Shown here piece after piece: positions 44,806-53,180 of a stretch of 64,000 nt of DNA. The stretch is from positions 31,088-95,087 of the forward strand of contig DJVU01000081.1 of the NCBI GenBank assembly GCA_002441345.1. Reading direction: 5' to 3'. Every line of letters starts with the position of its first letter. The stretch's first letter is position 1. This stretch comes from Bacteroidales bacterium UBA6248. GTDB taxonomy: Bacteria > Bacteroidota > Bacteroidia > Bacteroidales > Lentimicrobiaceae. The notes under the pieces were generated by a model. It did no database searches, was not told the origin of the DNA, and worked only from the letters and a program-made list of their open reading frames with translations. The position numbers and the translations under genes are program-made.

Positions 44806-44835
44806 CAAAGATATAGATTTTCTCGATTCGACAAA
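44806..44835 (-). promoter_or_regulatory. Putative promoter of the 61-residue membrane protein gene
   Basis: On the minus strand TTTG (44832-44835) and TATCTTTG (44806-44813) are 18 bases apart, close to the Bacteroidota consensus. The ATG is 43 bases downstream. Confidence 0.55.
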
Positions 44836-44970
44836 GGACACCTTCGTTGTTATCCCCGATACAAATATTAACAAAGGAATGAAAGCAGAAAAACGGGAAA
44901 TGACTTTATTGATTGATGTGCAATCACTTGCACTTCCATTATTTCGGAGATTTCAGGACTGTTTACCTGC

Positions 44971-44989
44971 TTTCCGTTACTAACGGAAA
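44971..44989. promoter_or_regulatory. Perfect palindrome TTTCCGTTA-C-TAACGGAAA
   Basis: Nine-base arms around a single central base. There is no adjacent T-tract, so a dimeric regulator site is more likely than a terminator. It lies about 135 bases upstream of the promoter of the small membrane protein and 146 bases past the end of fabG. Confidence 0.45.
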
Positions 44990-45072
44990 TTAATCAGAAG
45001 ATAATCATGCCTGCGATTTTGGCTCAGAATAAAAAATATCCGGGAAGCGATGCATGTACGCACATAAAAGTC

Positions 45073-45108
45073 AACAGCCGGAATGTCTTTACAGGCATTC
45101 CGGCTGTT
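45073..45108 (-). terminator. Hairpin after fabG
   Basis: A perfect 13-bp stem, AACAGCCGGAATG / CATTCCGGCTGTT, with a 10-base loop. On the minus strand it is followed by GACTTTTATG, a weak T tail. It lies 27 bases past the fabG stop. Confidence 0.6.
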
Positions 45109-45134
45109 ACTGCAGGTTCATTACTATGCGGCAG

Positions 45135-45881
45135 TTACATATGCATTCCGCCGCAAACACTGATCACCTGACCGGTGACGTAGGAAGAAAGTTCAGAACC
45201 GAGGAAAACGCAAACATCGGCCACATCTTCGGGTTTTCCACCGCGCTTGAGGGGAATTCCTTCGATCCAGTTTTTGCGGACATCATCCGGCAGCTTAGCT
45301 GTCATATCGGTTTCAATAAATCCGGGAGCAATGGCATTGCAACGGATGCTGCGTGAGCCAAGTTCCTGGGCTATGGATTTGGTAAAACCAACCAAACCGG
45401 CCTTGGAAGCCGAATAGTTGCTTTGTCCTGCATTTCCTGAAAGGCCTACCACGGAGCTCATATTGATGATGGATCCGCTGCGCTGCCTGAGCATAACTTT
45501 CTGCACGGCCTTGGTCATATTGAAAATGGACTTAAGGTTCACCTTAATTACGAGGTCCCAGTCGGATTCGGCCATACGCATCAGGAGGTTATCGCGGGTG
45601 ATACCGGCGTTGTTAACCAGAATATCGATGCGTCCGAAATCGGCTACAACCTTATCGATCAGTTTATCGCTGTCTTCAAAGGAGCTGGCATCCGAAGCAT
45701 AACCTTTTGCCTTCACGCCGAGGGCTTCAATTTCTTTTTCCAGTGCGATGGCATTCTCATCGTAGTTAAGATCGGAGAAAGCCACACTGGCTCCCTGAGC
45801 TGCATACTTCAGGGCGATGGCTTTGCCTATTCCGCGGGCACCCCCGGTGACAAGCGCAATTTTTCCTTCAAGTAATTTCAT
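45135..45881 (-). CDS. fabG: 3-oxoacyl-[acyl-carrier-protein] reductase
   Basis: 248 residues, a classical short-chain dehydrogenase. The cofactor motif is TGGARGIGKAIA (about 12-23), followed by NNAG (about 90) and the catalytic Ser-Tyr-Lys in MSSVVGLSGNAGQSNYSASKAG. IAPGFIETDM and the C-terminal GQVISVCGGMHM are typical of FabG. It reduces 3-ketoacyl-ACP with NADPH in fatty acid synthesis. It appears monocistronic with a terminator behind it. Other SDR functions are possible, but the FabG similarity is high. Confidence 0.94.
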   Translation of the reverse strand: MKLLEGKIALVTGGARGIGKAIALKYAAQGASVAFSDLNYDENAIALEKEIEALGVKAKGYASDASSFEDSDKLIDKVVADFGRIDILVNNAGITRDNLLMRMAESDWDLVIKVNLKSIFNMTKAVQKVMLRQRSGSIINMSSVVGLSGNAGQSNYSASKAGLVGFTKSIAQELGSRSIRCNAIAPGFIETDMTAKLPDDVRKNWIEGIPLKRGGKPEDVADVCVFLGSELSSYVTGQVISVCGGMHM

Positions 45882-45933
45882 CGGTTTGTAGTTTTAAGTA
45901 TAAATGATTTAAAGATCGAACGGTAAAACAGCC

Positions 45934-48900
45934 TTACAACACATCCGAGGCAGCTATCCATTTTACCAGATTAAAGTCCTGCCTGTGAGGCAACAACGGA
46001 TGTTTCGGGAAGAGCCGGAAGGCATAATCGAACACGCCTGCCTGCAGGGTCGGAACTTCGATGAAGAAGGTAACGATGTTTCCATCCACCCCGGCTATCA
46101 TCATTTCTTCGATAAAGGAAATTTTCTTCACTTCATCGTCCACTTTATTACCAAACAACACTTCAAGTCCAATATCGTTCGATGAAAGCTCGTTTACATT
46201 CAGTACGATTTCAGCAACAAAGTTTTCACCAAGTCTTAAAGGTTTACGATCGGAATCGGGAACGTTAACCTTCACTACTTCAATACTCTCCCAACCCCTC
46301 AGTATCCTTCGTTTCCATGAAGAAAGCAGCCGGATCTGTTCGAAATCGTTGCTGAAAAGCAAAGCGGAACGTTGCATCAGTTTATTGTAAAACTGCTCGT
46401 AGTAATCGTCGAGCTGGCGTTTCATGGTAAAATTGGGAGAAATGCCTGCAATGGTATGTTTGATGCGTGAAATCCATTTTTCAGGGAGTCCCTTTTCGTT
46501 TCTTTCGTAGAACTCTGGAATAATCTCTTCCTCAAAAATATTATAGATATTTTCGGCATCGAGTTCATCCTGGAACTGCTGGTTTTCGTATGTACGCTCT
46601 TCCTGCAGCGCCCATCCGGCTTCGGGCCGGTATCCTTCGGCCCACCATCCGTCGAGTACGCTGAAATTCACCACACCATTCATAACGGCCTTCTCCCCGC
46701 TTGTTCCGGAAGCTTCGAGAGGGCGTGTGGGCGTATTAAGCCAGACATCGACACCCTGAACCAGCTGAGCACCAAGCGACATATCGTAGTTTTCCACAAA
46801 GATCACCTTTCCGGTAAACTGCGGTTGCTTAGAGAATTCAATAATGCGCTTGATAAGATCCTGACCGGCTTTGTCGGCAGGATGAGCCTTACCGGCAAAA
46901 ATAAACTGAACCGGATGTTCGGGATTATTTACCAGCCGTGCCAGGCGATCGGGATTTGTAAAGAGCAGGTGAGCACGCTTGTACGTTGCAAAACGACGGG
47001 CAAATCCGATTGTCAGGGTTTTTTCGTTCAGGTTATCCAGGGTATTCATGATATACCTCGGATTTTCCTGACGGTGTTTCAGATCCTCACCCACCCTTTT
47101 GCGCAAATATTTAAGCAGACGTTTGCGATGGTTCTGCCGCAGATCCCAGATAACCTCATCGGGCACATCCATAATCTTTTTCCAGCGCGATTTCTCCTGC
47201 TGGCTGTTAAGAAAATCGTCGCCGAATGTTTTCCGGAACAGTGCCTGCCATTCGGGCGATGCCCATGTAGGCAGATGAACCCCATTGGTAACGTGTGAGA
47301 TATAGAGCTCTTCGGGATAAAATCCGGGGAACATTCCCTGGAACATCTCACGGCTTACGCGTCCGTGCAGGCGGCTTACACCGTTCATTTCCTGTGACAG
47401 ACGTGTTGCAAGCACACTCATCGAGAATTTTTCATCGGTTTTATCCTCGATAAACCGGCCCAGGTTCATAAATGAGTTCCAGCTAATGTTCAAACGGTCG
47501 GCGTAATGGGGAATATATGCCCTGAGTACATCCTCGCTGAATGCATCGTGGCCGGCAGGCACGGGGGTATGGGTTGTAAAGAGTTGCGAAGCGCGCACGA
47601 TTTCATAAGCCTGGTCGAAGGAGAACCTGCGTTCCTGAACCAATATACGCAAGCGTTCGATACCAATAAAAGCAGCGTGTCCTTCGTTGCAGTGATATAC
47701 CGATGGCGACAATCCCAGTGCTTTCAGCATGCGGATACCTCCGACGCCAAGCAAAAGCTCCTGTTTGAAACGGTTATCCCAGTCACCGCCGTAAAGCTGA
47801 TGTGTAATAAAACGATCCTGTTCGTTATTTTCCTCAATATCGGCATCGAGCAGGTAAAGCGGAATTCTTCCCACATCCAGCTTCCACACTTTCGCGTAAA
47901 GATTGCGGCCGGGAAGTACGATGGATATTTTAACCCATTCACCGTTACCGTTTCTTACGGGTTTAAGCGGCATATGGGTAAACTTTTGCGGATGATATGT
48001 ATCAATCTGATCGCCGAATGCCGACAGATTCTGCCTGAAGTAACCATAACGGTACAGCAGCCCCACTCCCACCATATTCACGTTTGAGTCGCTGGCCTCT
48101 TTCAGGTAATCGCCGGCAAGCACGCCTAGTCCTCCCGAGAAGATCTGAACAGTATCGTGCAGGCCATATTCCATGCTGAAATAGGCAACCTGTTCTTTGG
48201 GCTTTTCAGCTCCTTTTTTCATGTAATTCTCAAAAACATCGTAAACATGATCGAGTTTTGAGATAAAAGACTCGTTTTTCTCGAGCTGCAGCATCTGTTT
48301 TACATTCAGCGACTCGAGGAGTGCAATCGGATTATGGTTCAGAGTCTCCCACTGCACCGGATCGATCATGCGGAAGAGTTCCTGTGCCTCCGGGTTCCAC
48401 GACCACCAAAGGTTTCGCGACAGTCTTTTGAGCCCGTGGAAGCGCTCTGGGATTCCGGGTTTTACCAGAACCTTGTGCCATACGGGAGACTGGCGCTGTT
48501 TCAGCGGGAATGTCATCAGCATATCGGGCACTCTTTTATCCCTGAAAAGGTCTTCGCGCGCATCCGACTTATTCAATGCCATGCTGTATGCATCCATGTA
48601 CTTCTCGGTAAGATCGCTCCACAAAGCGGTCCTGGATAATTTGAATGCCTGTTTTCTGGCTTCTTCAGTCTGAGCATCACCGAAGCCTGAAAAACCGAGT
48701 AAAATTTCTGCAATTTCAGCACTTACTTCAGCATCGTTATCATCCGTTCGTTTAATCACCCATGCTCCGGTACCGGCATCCTTCACCTTTTCACGGATCC
48801 AGAGTCCGAATCCGGCCAGGGAAGTGGTTATTGTAGGGATATGAAAAGCAAGGCTTTCCAGGGGTGTGTAGCCCCAGGGCTCATAGTAAGATGGAAAAAC

Positions 48901-50202
48901 GGAGAGATCGAATCCAATCAGCAGCTCGTAATACGAATAATTAAAAATACCGTCGTTACCATCGAGGTAAGAAGGAATAAAAATAAGTTTTACCCGGTCT
49001 TCTTTCCGGTTGCGCAAGCCGGCCGCACGGGCACGATTGATCACCTGATCGTGTTCCTTGTCGAAAAGTCCGTGTGTCAGGTACACATCTTCTACCGGGC
49101 TGCTGAAATCGGGCTGATTGATGCGTGCCAGCAGCTCGGGAGATGCTCCGGAGTGGTTGGCAGGCACGGCAATGAATGCAACAAGCTGACGGTTAAGACC
49201 GGGATTCCTGTTCAGACTGGCCAGGGCATCGATATACAGATCAATTCCTTTATTCCGGAATTCGTAACGCCCGCTGTTGATCACGAGCAGGGAGTCATCG
49301 GCCAGATCGGTATTAAACAATGCTCTTGACACCTGAAGGAGTTTCACCCGGGCCATTTCGCGACGGTTAGAGAATTCCGGGGCCGGGGGCACAAAACCAT
49401 CGTCGAAGCCGTTGGGAGTAACCACATCAACCGGCCGACCCAGAAAGTGTGCACATTCCGTGGCAGTAATTTCGCTAACAGTGGTGAATGCATCGCTGTT
49501 CTGCGCAGCAGCTCTTTCCAGAGAAAATTTCGAAACAATGTCGAAGCGGCGGGCGGTAGCATCGGGCAAATAGCCTTTCATCTGATCATAAAGAGGAAGA
49601 TTATTCCCCGAAATGGCACGTCCCAATGCCGTGGCATGAGTGGTAAAAACGCATCCCACCTGGGGAACGGATTCGCGCAGATATAGCACACCGGTACCGG
49701 TCATCCACTCATGAAACTGGGCTACAATGCGGTCGTGAGCGGAAATATTGAATTCATAGAAATTCTCTATGACTTTCGCGGCAGCATAGCCAAAGAGAGC
49801 CGGTTCAACGTAATCCCATTGTCCGCTAATAGAGTCGAGCTGATACGATTCCCAGAATTTGGCGAAAATCTTGTCTTTCATCTGGAAATACGGTGTAAAA
49901 TCAACAAGTACCACAATTGGTTTACTCTTTATATTCCAGCGGCCGATCCGGATCCGGAGTCCATGCGACTCCGCATATTCACGCCACGAGCGGTATATGT
50001 AACGATCTTCAATAAAATCGGGATTACGGTTGGTTTCTTTCCAGACATCGGGTCCGATCAGAATGTAATTGTCTTCGTATTCGCGCTGTATTCCGGGAGC
50101 TTTCGTGGATACTACGGTATAAATACCACCGATCTTGTTGCAAATTTCCCAGCTTGCCTCAAAAATATAGTCGGGTTTTAGTGTTTTTCTGGTTTCTGTC
50201 AT
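45934..50202 (-). CDS. Glycogen synthase (GT3-like) fused to alpha-glucan phosphorylase (GT35)
   Basis: 1422 residues, two enzymes in one chain. Residues about 8-555 are a GT3-type (eukaryote-like) glycogen synthase: FEASWEICNKIGGIYTVVSTKA, FHEWMTGTGVLYLR, FTTHATALGRAISGNN, VTPNGFDDGFVPP and the E-x7-E-type PSYYEPWGYTPLE. Residues about 575-690 are the DUF3417-like N-terminal region of short glucan phosphorylases (LSRNLWWSWNPEAQELF). About 690-1310 is the phosphorylase, with EASGTSGEKAVMNGV; Lys1171 should bind PLP. A ~100-residue beta domain ends the protein. Usually the motif reads GTSGMKA; here Met is replaced by Glu. It is encoded near GH57, GT4 and debranching genes and should act on cytoplasmic storage glucan. 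Confidence 0.9.
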   Translation of the reverse strand: MTETRKTLKPDYIFEASWEICNKIGGIYTVVSTKAPGIQREYEDNYILIGPDVWKETNRNPDFIEDRYIYRSWREYAESHGLRIRIGRWNIKSKPIVVLVDFTPYFQMKDKIFAKFWESYQLDSISGQWDYVEPALFGYAAAKVIENFYEFNISAHDRIVAQFHEWMTGTGVLYLRESVPQVGCVFTTHATALGRAISGNNLPLYDQMKGYLPDATARRFDIVSKFSLERAAAQNSDAFTTVSEITATECAHFLGRPVDVVTPNGFDDGFVPPAPEFSNRREMARVKLLQVSRALFNTDLADDSLLVINSGRYEFRNKGIDLYIDALASLNRNPGLNRQLVAFIAVPANHSGASPELLARINQPDFSSPVEDVYLTHGLFDKEHDQVINRARAAGLRNRKEDRVKLIFIPSYLDGNDGIFNYSYYELLIGFDLSVFPSYYEPWGYTPLESLAFHIPTITTSLAGFGLWIREKVKDAGTGAWVIKRTDDNDAEVSAEIAEILLGFSGFGDAQTEEARKQAFKLSRTALWSDLTEKYMDAYSMALNKSDAREDLFRDKRVPDMLMTFPLKQRQSPVWHKVLVKPGIPERFHGLKRLSRNLWWSWNPEAQELFRMIDPVQWETLNHNPIALLESLNVKQMLQLEKNESFISKLDHVYDVFENYMKKGAEKPKEQVAYFSMEYGLHDTVQIFSGGLGVLAGDYLKEASDSNVNMVGVGLLYRYGYFRQNLSAFGDQIDTYHPQKFTHMPLKPVRNGNGEWVKISIVLPGRNLYAKVWKLDVGRIPLYLLDADIEENNEQDRFITHQLYGGDWDNRFKQELLLGVGGIRMLKALGLSPSVYHCNEGHAAFIGIERLRILVQERRFSFDQAYEIVRASQLFTTHTPVPAGHDAFSEDVLRAYIPHYADRLNISWNSFMNLGRFIEDKTDEKFSMSVLATRLSQEMNGVSRLHGRVSREMFQGMFPGFYPEELYISHVTNGVHLPTWASPEWQALFRKTFGDDFLNSQQEKSRWKKIMDVPDEVIWDLRQNHRKRLLKYLRKRVGEDLKHRQENPRYIMNTLDNLNEKTLTIGFARRFATYKRAHLLFTNPDRLARLVNNPEHPVQFIFAGKAHPADKAGQDLIKRIIEFSKQPQFTGKVIFVENYDMSLGAQLVQGVDVWLNTPTRPLEASGTSGEKAVMNGVVNFSVLDGWWAEGYRPEAGWALQEERTYENQQFQDELDAENIYNIFEEEIIPEFYERNEKGLPEKWISRIKHTIAGISPNFTMKRQLDDYYEQFYNKLMQRSALLFSNDFEQIRLLSSWKRRILRGWESIEVVKVNVPDSDRKPLRLGENFVAEIVLNVNELSSNDIGLEVLFGNKVDDEVKKISFIEEMMIAGVDGNIVTFFIEVPTLQAGVFDYAFRLFPKHPLLPHRQDFNLVKWIAASDVL

Positions 50203-50246
50203 AATAATTAAAACAGGTTAAAATCATTGCCTTTCAGGCAAATAAG

Positions 50247-50288
50247 TAAAAAAAAGCACCGGCAGTCTGACCATCAGACAAAGCCGGT
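50247..50288 (-). terminator. Hairpin with T-tract 55 bases upstream of the synthase-phosphorylase fusion gene
   Basis: Nested stems ACCGGC...GCCGGT and GTCTGA-CCA-TCAGAC. On the minus strand they are followed by GCTTTTTTTTTAC. It could stop read-through from the GH57 gene or act as an attenuator for the fusion gene. T residues on the plus-strand side make it potentially bidirectional. Confidence 0.65.
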
Positions 50289-50421
50289 TTTTCAGCAGTG
50301 CAAAAATACGGATTAATTAGGAGGCACCGTCAAAACATTCATCCGGATTTATTAACATAGTGTCATTCAATGATTCACTTAGTCTTTTTCCGATGGCACC
50401 CTGTTATAAACCCAGGGTCTT

Positions 50422-50452
50422 TCAAAATAAAACCGGCAGACACGCTGCCGGC
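50422..50452 (-). terminator. Intrinsic terminator after the GH57 gene
   Basis: CCGGCAG / CTGCCGG stem with a 5-base loop, followed on the minus strand by TTTTATTTTG. It lies 46 bases past the GH57 stop. Confidence 0.7.
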
Positions 50453-50497
50453 TTTTACACAGGGTAGGTCAATCCGTCACAGGACGAAGAAAACCCC

Positions 50498-51862
50498 TCA
50501 TTCTGTTTTTCGCGTCTGCTTTGTCGTTTTAGCTTTGGCGGGTTTCTTTTCAGCGCTTGCAACAGCTTTTTTTGGTTTTGCAGCTGCAGGTTTTGCCGTT
50601 GTTTTACGTGCTTTGGCCGGTTTGGATAATCCGGCAGGATCGGGAATGGAATACTCCCGGGCCGTTTCCTTTGTCCCCTGGGCCGATTTAATCCTCAGGA
50701 TAAAGTCAGAAAGTACATTCATGTAATTGATGAACGCTTCATAGGGTGTACTGTAGGGGTTGAAGTATTTGTGGACGGCTCCGTCGGAAAACCACTTGGT
50801 GCACATGTAATAGAAGTGGTCGGACGACTGAAGGTTAATCCAGTCGCGATGGATCTCCGGGTTGGTGCACATTTTCATTTTTGGAAGCAGGCTGTAGAGG
50901 GTGTCGGAGGCTTCGTCCTGCATTTCATTTCCCAGCCAGGCTGTAAGATCGCGTTCTTCGTCGGCCCAGGATATAGGCACAGGGACCGAAACAGCGGCGA
51001 CAGGCTGTGCGTATTCGGCGATAGCAGTCGGAGTATCGAAGCCAAAATCGGTGGAAGCAAAAATCTGACGGGGCATTGCTTTCATAAAATCAAAAATACC
51101 TGTTTCCTGCCATTGATGTTCGCCGAAGGTTTCATAATCCATAAAGATATTCAGCAGAGGCTGGTTCTTATCGAACCTGGCTACCCAGGAGGCAAATTTT
51201 TCGGCAGTAAGCGGCCATTCGATCCAGCTCTGATTCGAAAAGCGGTAACCGATGTCGTCGCTCAGCTGGAAGTTGCGCAGCAGCAGCTTCAGCTTGGGAT
51301 TGGCGGCACTGCAGTAGAGGAAATTCGGGCTTTTCCATCCCAGCACGTGCTTGGCGCCTTCGGTGAGCATAACCTTATAGCCCATATCGTAAACCTGGCG
51401 TCCGATTTCGTCGGAATAGATCATCTCGGTATTTCTGAATGCCGTCGGGCGTATTCCGAAAAGCTGTTCTACGCGGCTGGCATGCATTTCAACCTGATGC
51501 CGGAACTCATCGGGATCCCGGAGTGACACCAGGGAATGGGCATACGTTTCGGCCAGAAACTCCACATTTCCGGTATCGGCAAGAGCCCTGAAACTGTCAA
51601 TAACTTCGGGGGCATACATCCCGAACTGGTCCATGGCATTGCCGGAGATCGAGAATGTAACTTTAAAGCGGGAGCCATATTCTTTGATCAGCCCGAGCAG
51701 CAGCTTGTTCATCGGTATGTAGGAGCGCTCAGCCACTCTGCGGATGATGGTGCGGTTCTGGTATTCGTCGTAATACTGGTGGTTGGCACCGATATCGAAG
51801 AAACGGTACGTTCTCAGCCGAAAGGGTTGATGAACCTGAAAATAAAGACATATTGACCTCAT
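50498..51862 (-). CDS. GH57 family alpha-amylase-like glycosidase with basic C-terminal tail
   Basis: 454 residues. The GH57 landmarks are present: HQPFR (residues 10-14), GNAMDQF, the nucleophile region FRNTEMIYSD (Glu about 146) and the acid/base region FMDYETFGEHQ (Asp about 243). The core ends at about 400, where a Lys/Ala/Thr-rich tail of ~50 residues begins (KPAKARKTTAKPAAAKPKKA...). It resembles the tails of bacterial histone-like proteins. GH57 enzymes cleave or rearrange alpha-1,4 or alpha-1,6 glucan bonds. No signal peptide is present, so it acts in the cytoplasm. It lies 33 bases after the GT4 gene and is probably in the same transcript. Confidence 0.92.
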   Translation of the reverse strand: MRSICLYFQVHQPFRLRTYRFFDIGANHQYYDEYQNRTIIRRVAERSYIPMNKLLLGLIKEYGSRFKVTFSISGNAMDQFGMYAPEVIDSFRALADTGNVEFLAETYAHSLVSLRDPDEFRHQVEMHASRVEQLFGIRPTAFRNTEMIYSDEIGRQVYDMGYKVMLTEGAKHVLGWKSPNFLYCSAANPKLKLLLRNFQLSDDIGYRFSNQSWIEWPLTAEKFASWVARFDKNQPLLNIFMDYETFGEHQWQETGIFDFMKAMPRQIFASTDFGFDTPTAIAEYAQPVAAVSVPVPISWADEERDLTAWLGNEMQDEASDTLYSLLPKMKMCTNPEIHRDWINLQSSDHFYYMCTKWFSDGAVHKYFNPYSTPYEAFINYMNVLSDFILRIKSAQGTKETAREYSIPDPAGLSKPAKARKTTAKPAAAKPKKAVASAEKKPAKAKTTKQTRKTE

Positions 51863-51895
51863 AGTATCCTGTGTTAGTCGTTGATTACAAATTAA

Positions 51896-53176
51896 TTAAA
51901 CCACCTGCTCGTAAACAGCCCGTATGTAGCGGGCAGCATTCTCCCATTTCAGATTATTCACTTCCTGAGCCCCGTATTTCGAAAACATGTGTGAAAGGCT
52001 CTTGTATTGCAGCAATCCGTAAATGGCATCGGCCATGGCATCGATATCCCAGAAATCCACTTTAAGTGCGTGCTGAAGAATCTCGGCCACTCCCGACTGT
52101 TTGGAAATCACCACGGGAACATTGGAACGCATGGCTTCGAGGGGCGAAATGCCAAAGGGTTCGGAAACGGAAGGCATCACATACACGTCGCTCATTGCGA
52201 ACATACGGTCAACATTCTCGCCTCGCAGAAATCCGGTAAAGTGAAATCTTGATGCGATACGCAGCTGAGCCACGCGACGGATCATTTTCTCGAGCAGGTC
52301 GCCGGTACCGGCCATTACAAACCGGACATCCGGATCGCGCTGCAGCACTTTATAAGCGGCTTCTATAAAATACTCGGGACCTTTCTGAAAGGTTACTCTT
52401 CCGAGGAAAGTGACGATTTTCTCCGGAACGTGTTTTTCGGCCTGACTAAAGTCGTACTGATCCGTTGGTTCAACCGCATTGTGCACAGTGATAACCTTTT
52501 CGGGATCTATACCATAGCGGTCGATCACGATATTCCGGGTAAGGTTGCTGACGGTAATTACACGATCTGCAGCTTCCATACCCGAGCGCTCGATATCATA
52601 CACTCTCTGGTTAACGTTCTCGCCCGACCGGTCGAATTCGGTGGCGTGCATATGGACTACCAGAGGTTTGCCGGTGGCTTGTTTTGCGGCTATTCCGGCT
52701 GCATAGGTAAGCCAGTCGTGTGCATGAATAACGTCAAACTCCGACTCGCGTGCAATCTGAGCTCCAACCAGGGCATAGCGAGCCACTTCCTCGAGCAGGT
52801 TAGCACCGTATTTACCAGAAAAAGTATACCGGGCGTTAAAAATGGAATCTTCCGATAACGTAACGGTTTTTTCGGACGACTCCATGAGGTTGTCGAAAGC
52901 TTCCGGGCCAACGTACGGAACCAGGCTGGAGTTTACCTCAAGGTAGGTAATGTTTTTCCAGAATTCAATTTCTTCCGTAGTGCTGATGTTGATGCTGACG
53001 TCGCTCGCGTTGACCAGTCTCACAGCCTCCTGGCTTTCGTCACCGTAAGCTTTGGGAACTACAAAGAGGACTTCGACGCCATTTTTCATCAGCCCCTTTG
53101 TCATTCCGAAACAAGCGGTTCCGAGTCCCCCGGTAATATGGGGTGGAAATTCCCAGCCAAACATCAAAACTTTCAT
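51896..53176 (-). CDS. GT4 family glycosyltransferase, glycogen synthase-like
   Basis: 426 residues of the GT-B fold. The N-terminus MKVLMFGWEFPPHITGGLG is the glycogen-synthase/GT4 nucleotide-sugar loop, followed by VIHAHDWLTYAAGI and VVHMHATEFDRSG. The C-terminal domain has FLGRVTFQKGPEYFIEAA and the E-x7-E motif EPFGISPLEAMRSNVPVV. It probably transfers glucose in alpha-glucan metabolism, given its neighbours. Its start is 4 bases after the debranching enzyme stop, so they are co-translated. A different sugar acceptor cannot be excluded. Confidence 0.92.
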   Translation of the reverse strand: MKVLMFGWEFPPHITGGLGTACFGMTKGLMKNGVEVLFVVPKAYGDESQEAVRLVNASDVSINISTTEEIEFWKNITYLEVNSSLVPYVGPEAFDNLMESSEKTVTLSEDSIFNARYTFSGKYGANLLEEVARYALVGAQIARESEFDVIHAHDWLTYAAGIAAKQATGKPLVVHMHATEFDRSGENVNQRVYDIERSGMEAADRVITVSNLTRNIVIDRYGIDPEKVITVHNAVEPTDQYDFSQAEKHVPEKIVTFLGRVTFQKGPEYFIEAAYKVLQRDPDVRFVMAGTGDLLEKMIRRVAQLRIASRFHFTGFLRGENVDRMFAMSDVYVMPSVSEPFGISPLEAMRSNVPVVISKQSGVAEILQHALKVDFWDIDAMADAIYGLLQYKSLSHMFSKYGAQEVNNLKWENAARYIRAVYEQVV

Positions 53177-53180
53177 AGGC

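Larger units (their letters stand above)
44764..45072. other. Intergenic region with promoter and a 19-bp palindrome
   Basis: Region upstream of the 61-residue membrane protein gene. It holds a promoter pair at 44806-44835 and a perfect palindrome at 44971-44989. No further gene is visible. Confidence 0.5.
50203..50497. other. Structured intergenic region between the GH57 and fusion genes
   Basis: 295 bases without a gene. It contains two GC-rich hairpins (50258-50288 and 50433-50451) and, closest to the fusion gene, a short palindrome TTGCCT-TTC-AGGCAA (50227-50241). Confidence 0.5.

Noticed and set aside
47506..48087. 193-codon plus-strand ORF opposite the synthase-phosphorylase fusion
   Set aside because: Antisense shadow; the minus strand encodes conserved phosphorylase sequence through the whole region.
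46000..50202. Possibility that the 1422-residue fusion results from a missed stop or assembly join
   Set aside because: The frame is continuous through a sensible linker (about residues 555-575), and both domains are complete, so a true fusion is the simpler reading.
50771..51526. 251-codon plus-strand ORF opposite the GH57 gene
   Set aside because: Antisense shadow of a well-supported GH57 gene with intact catalytic motifs.
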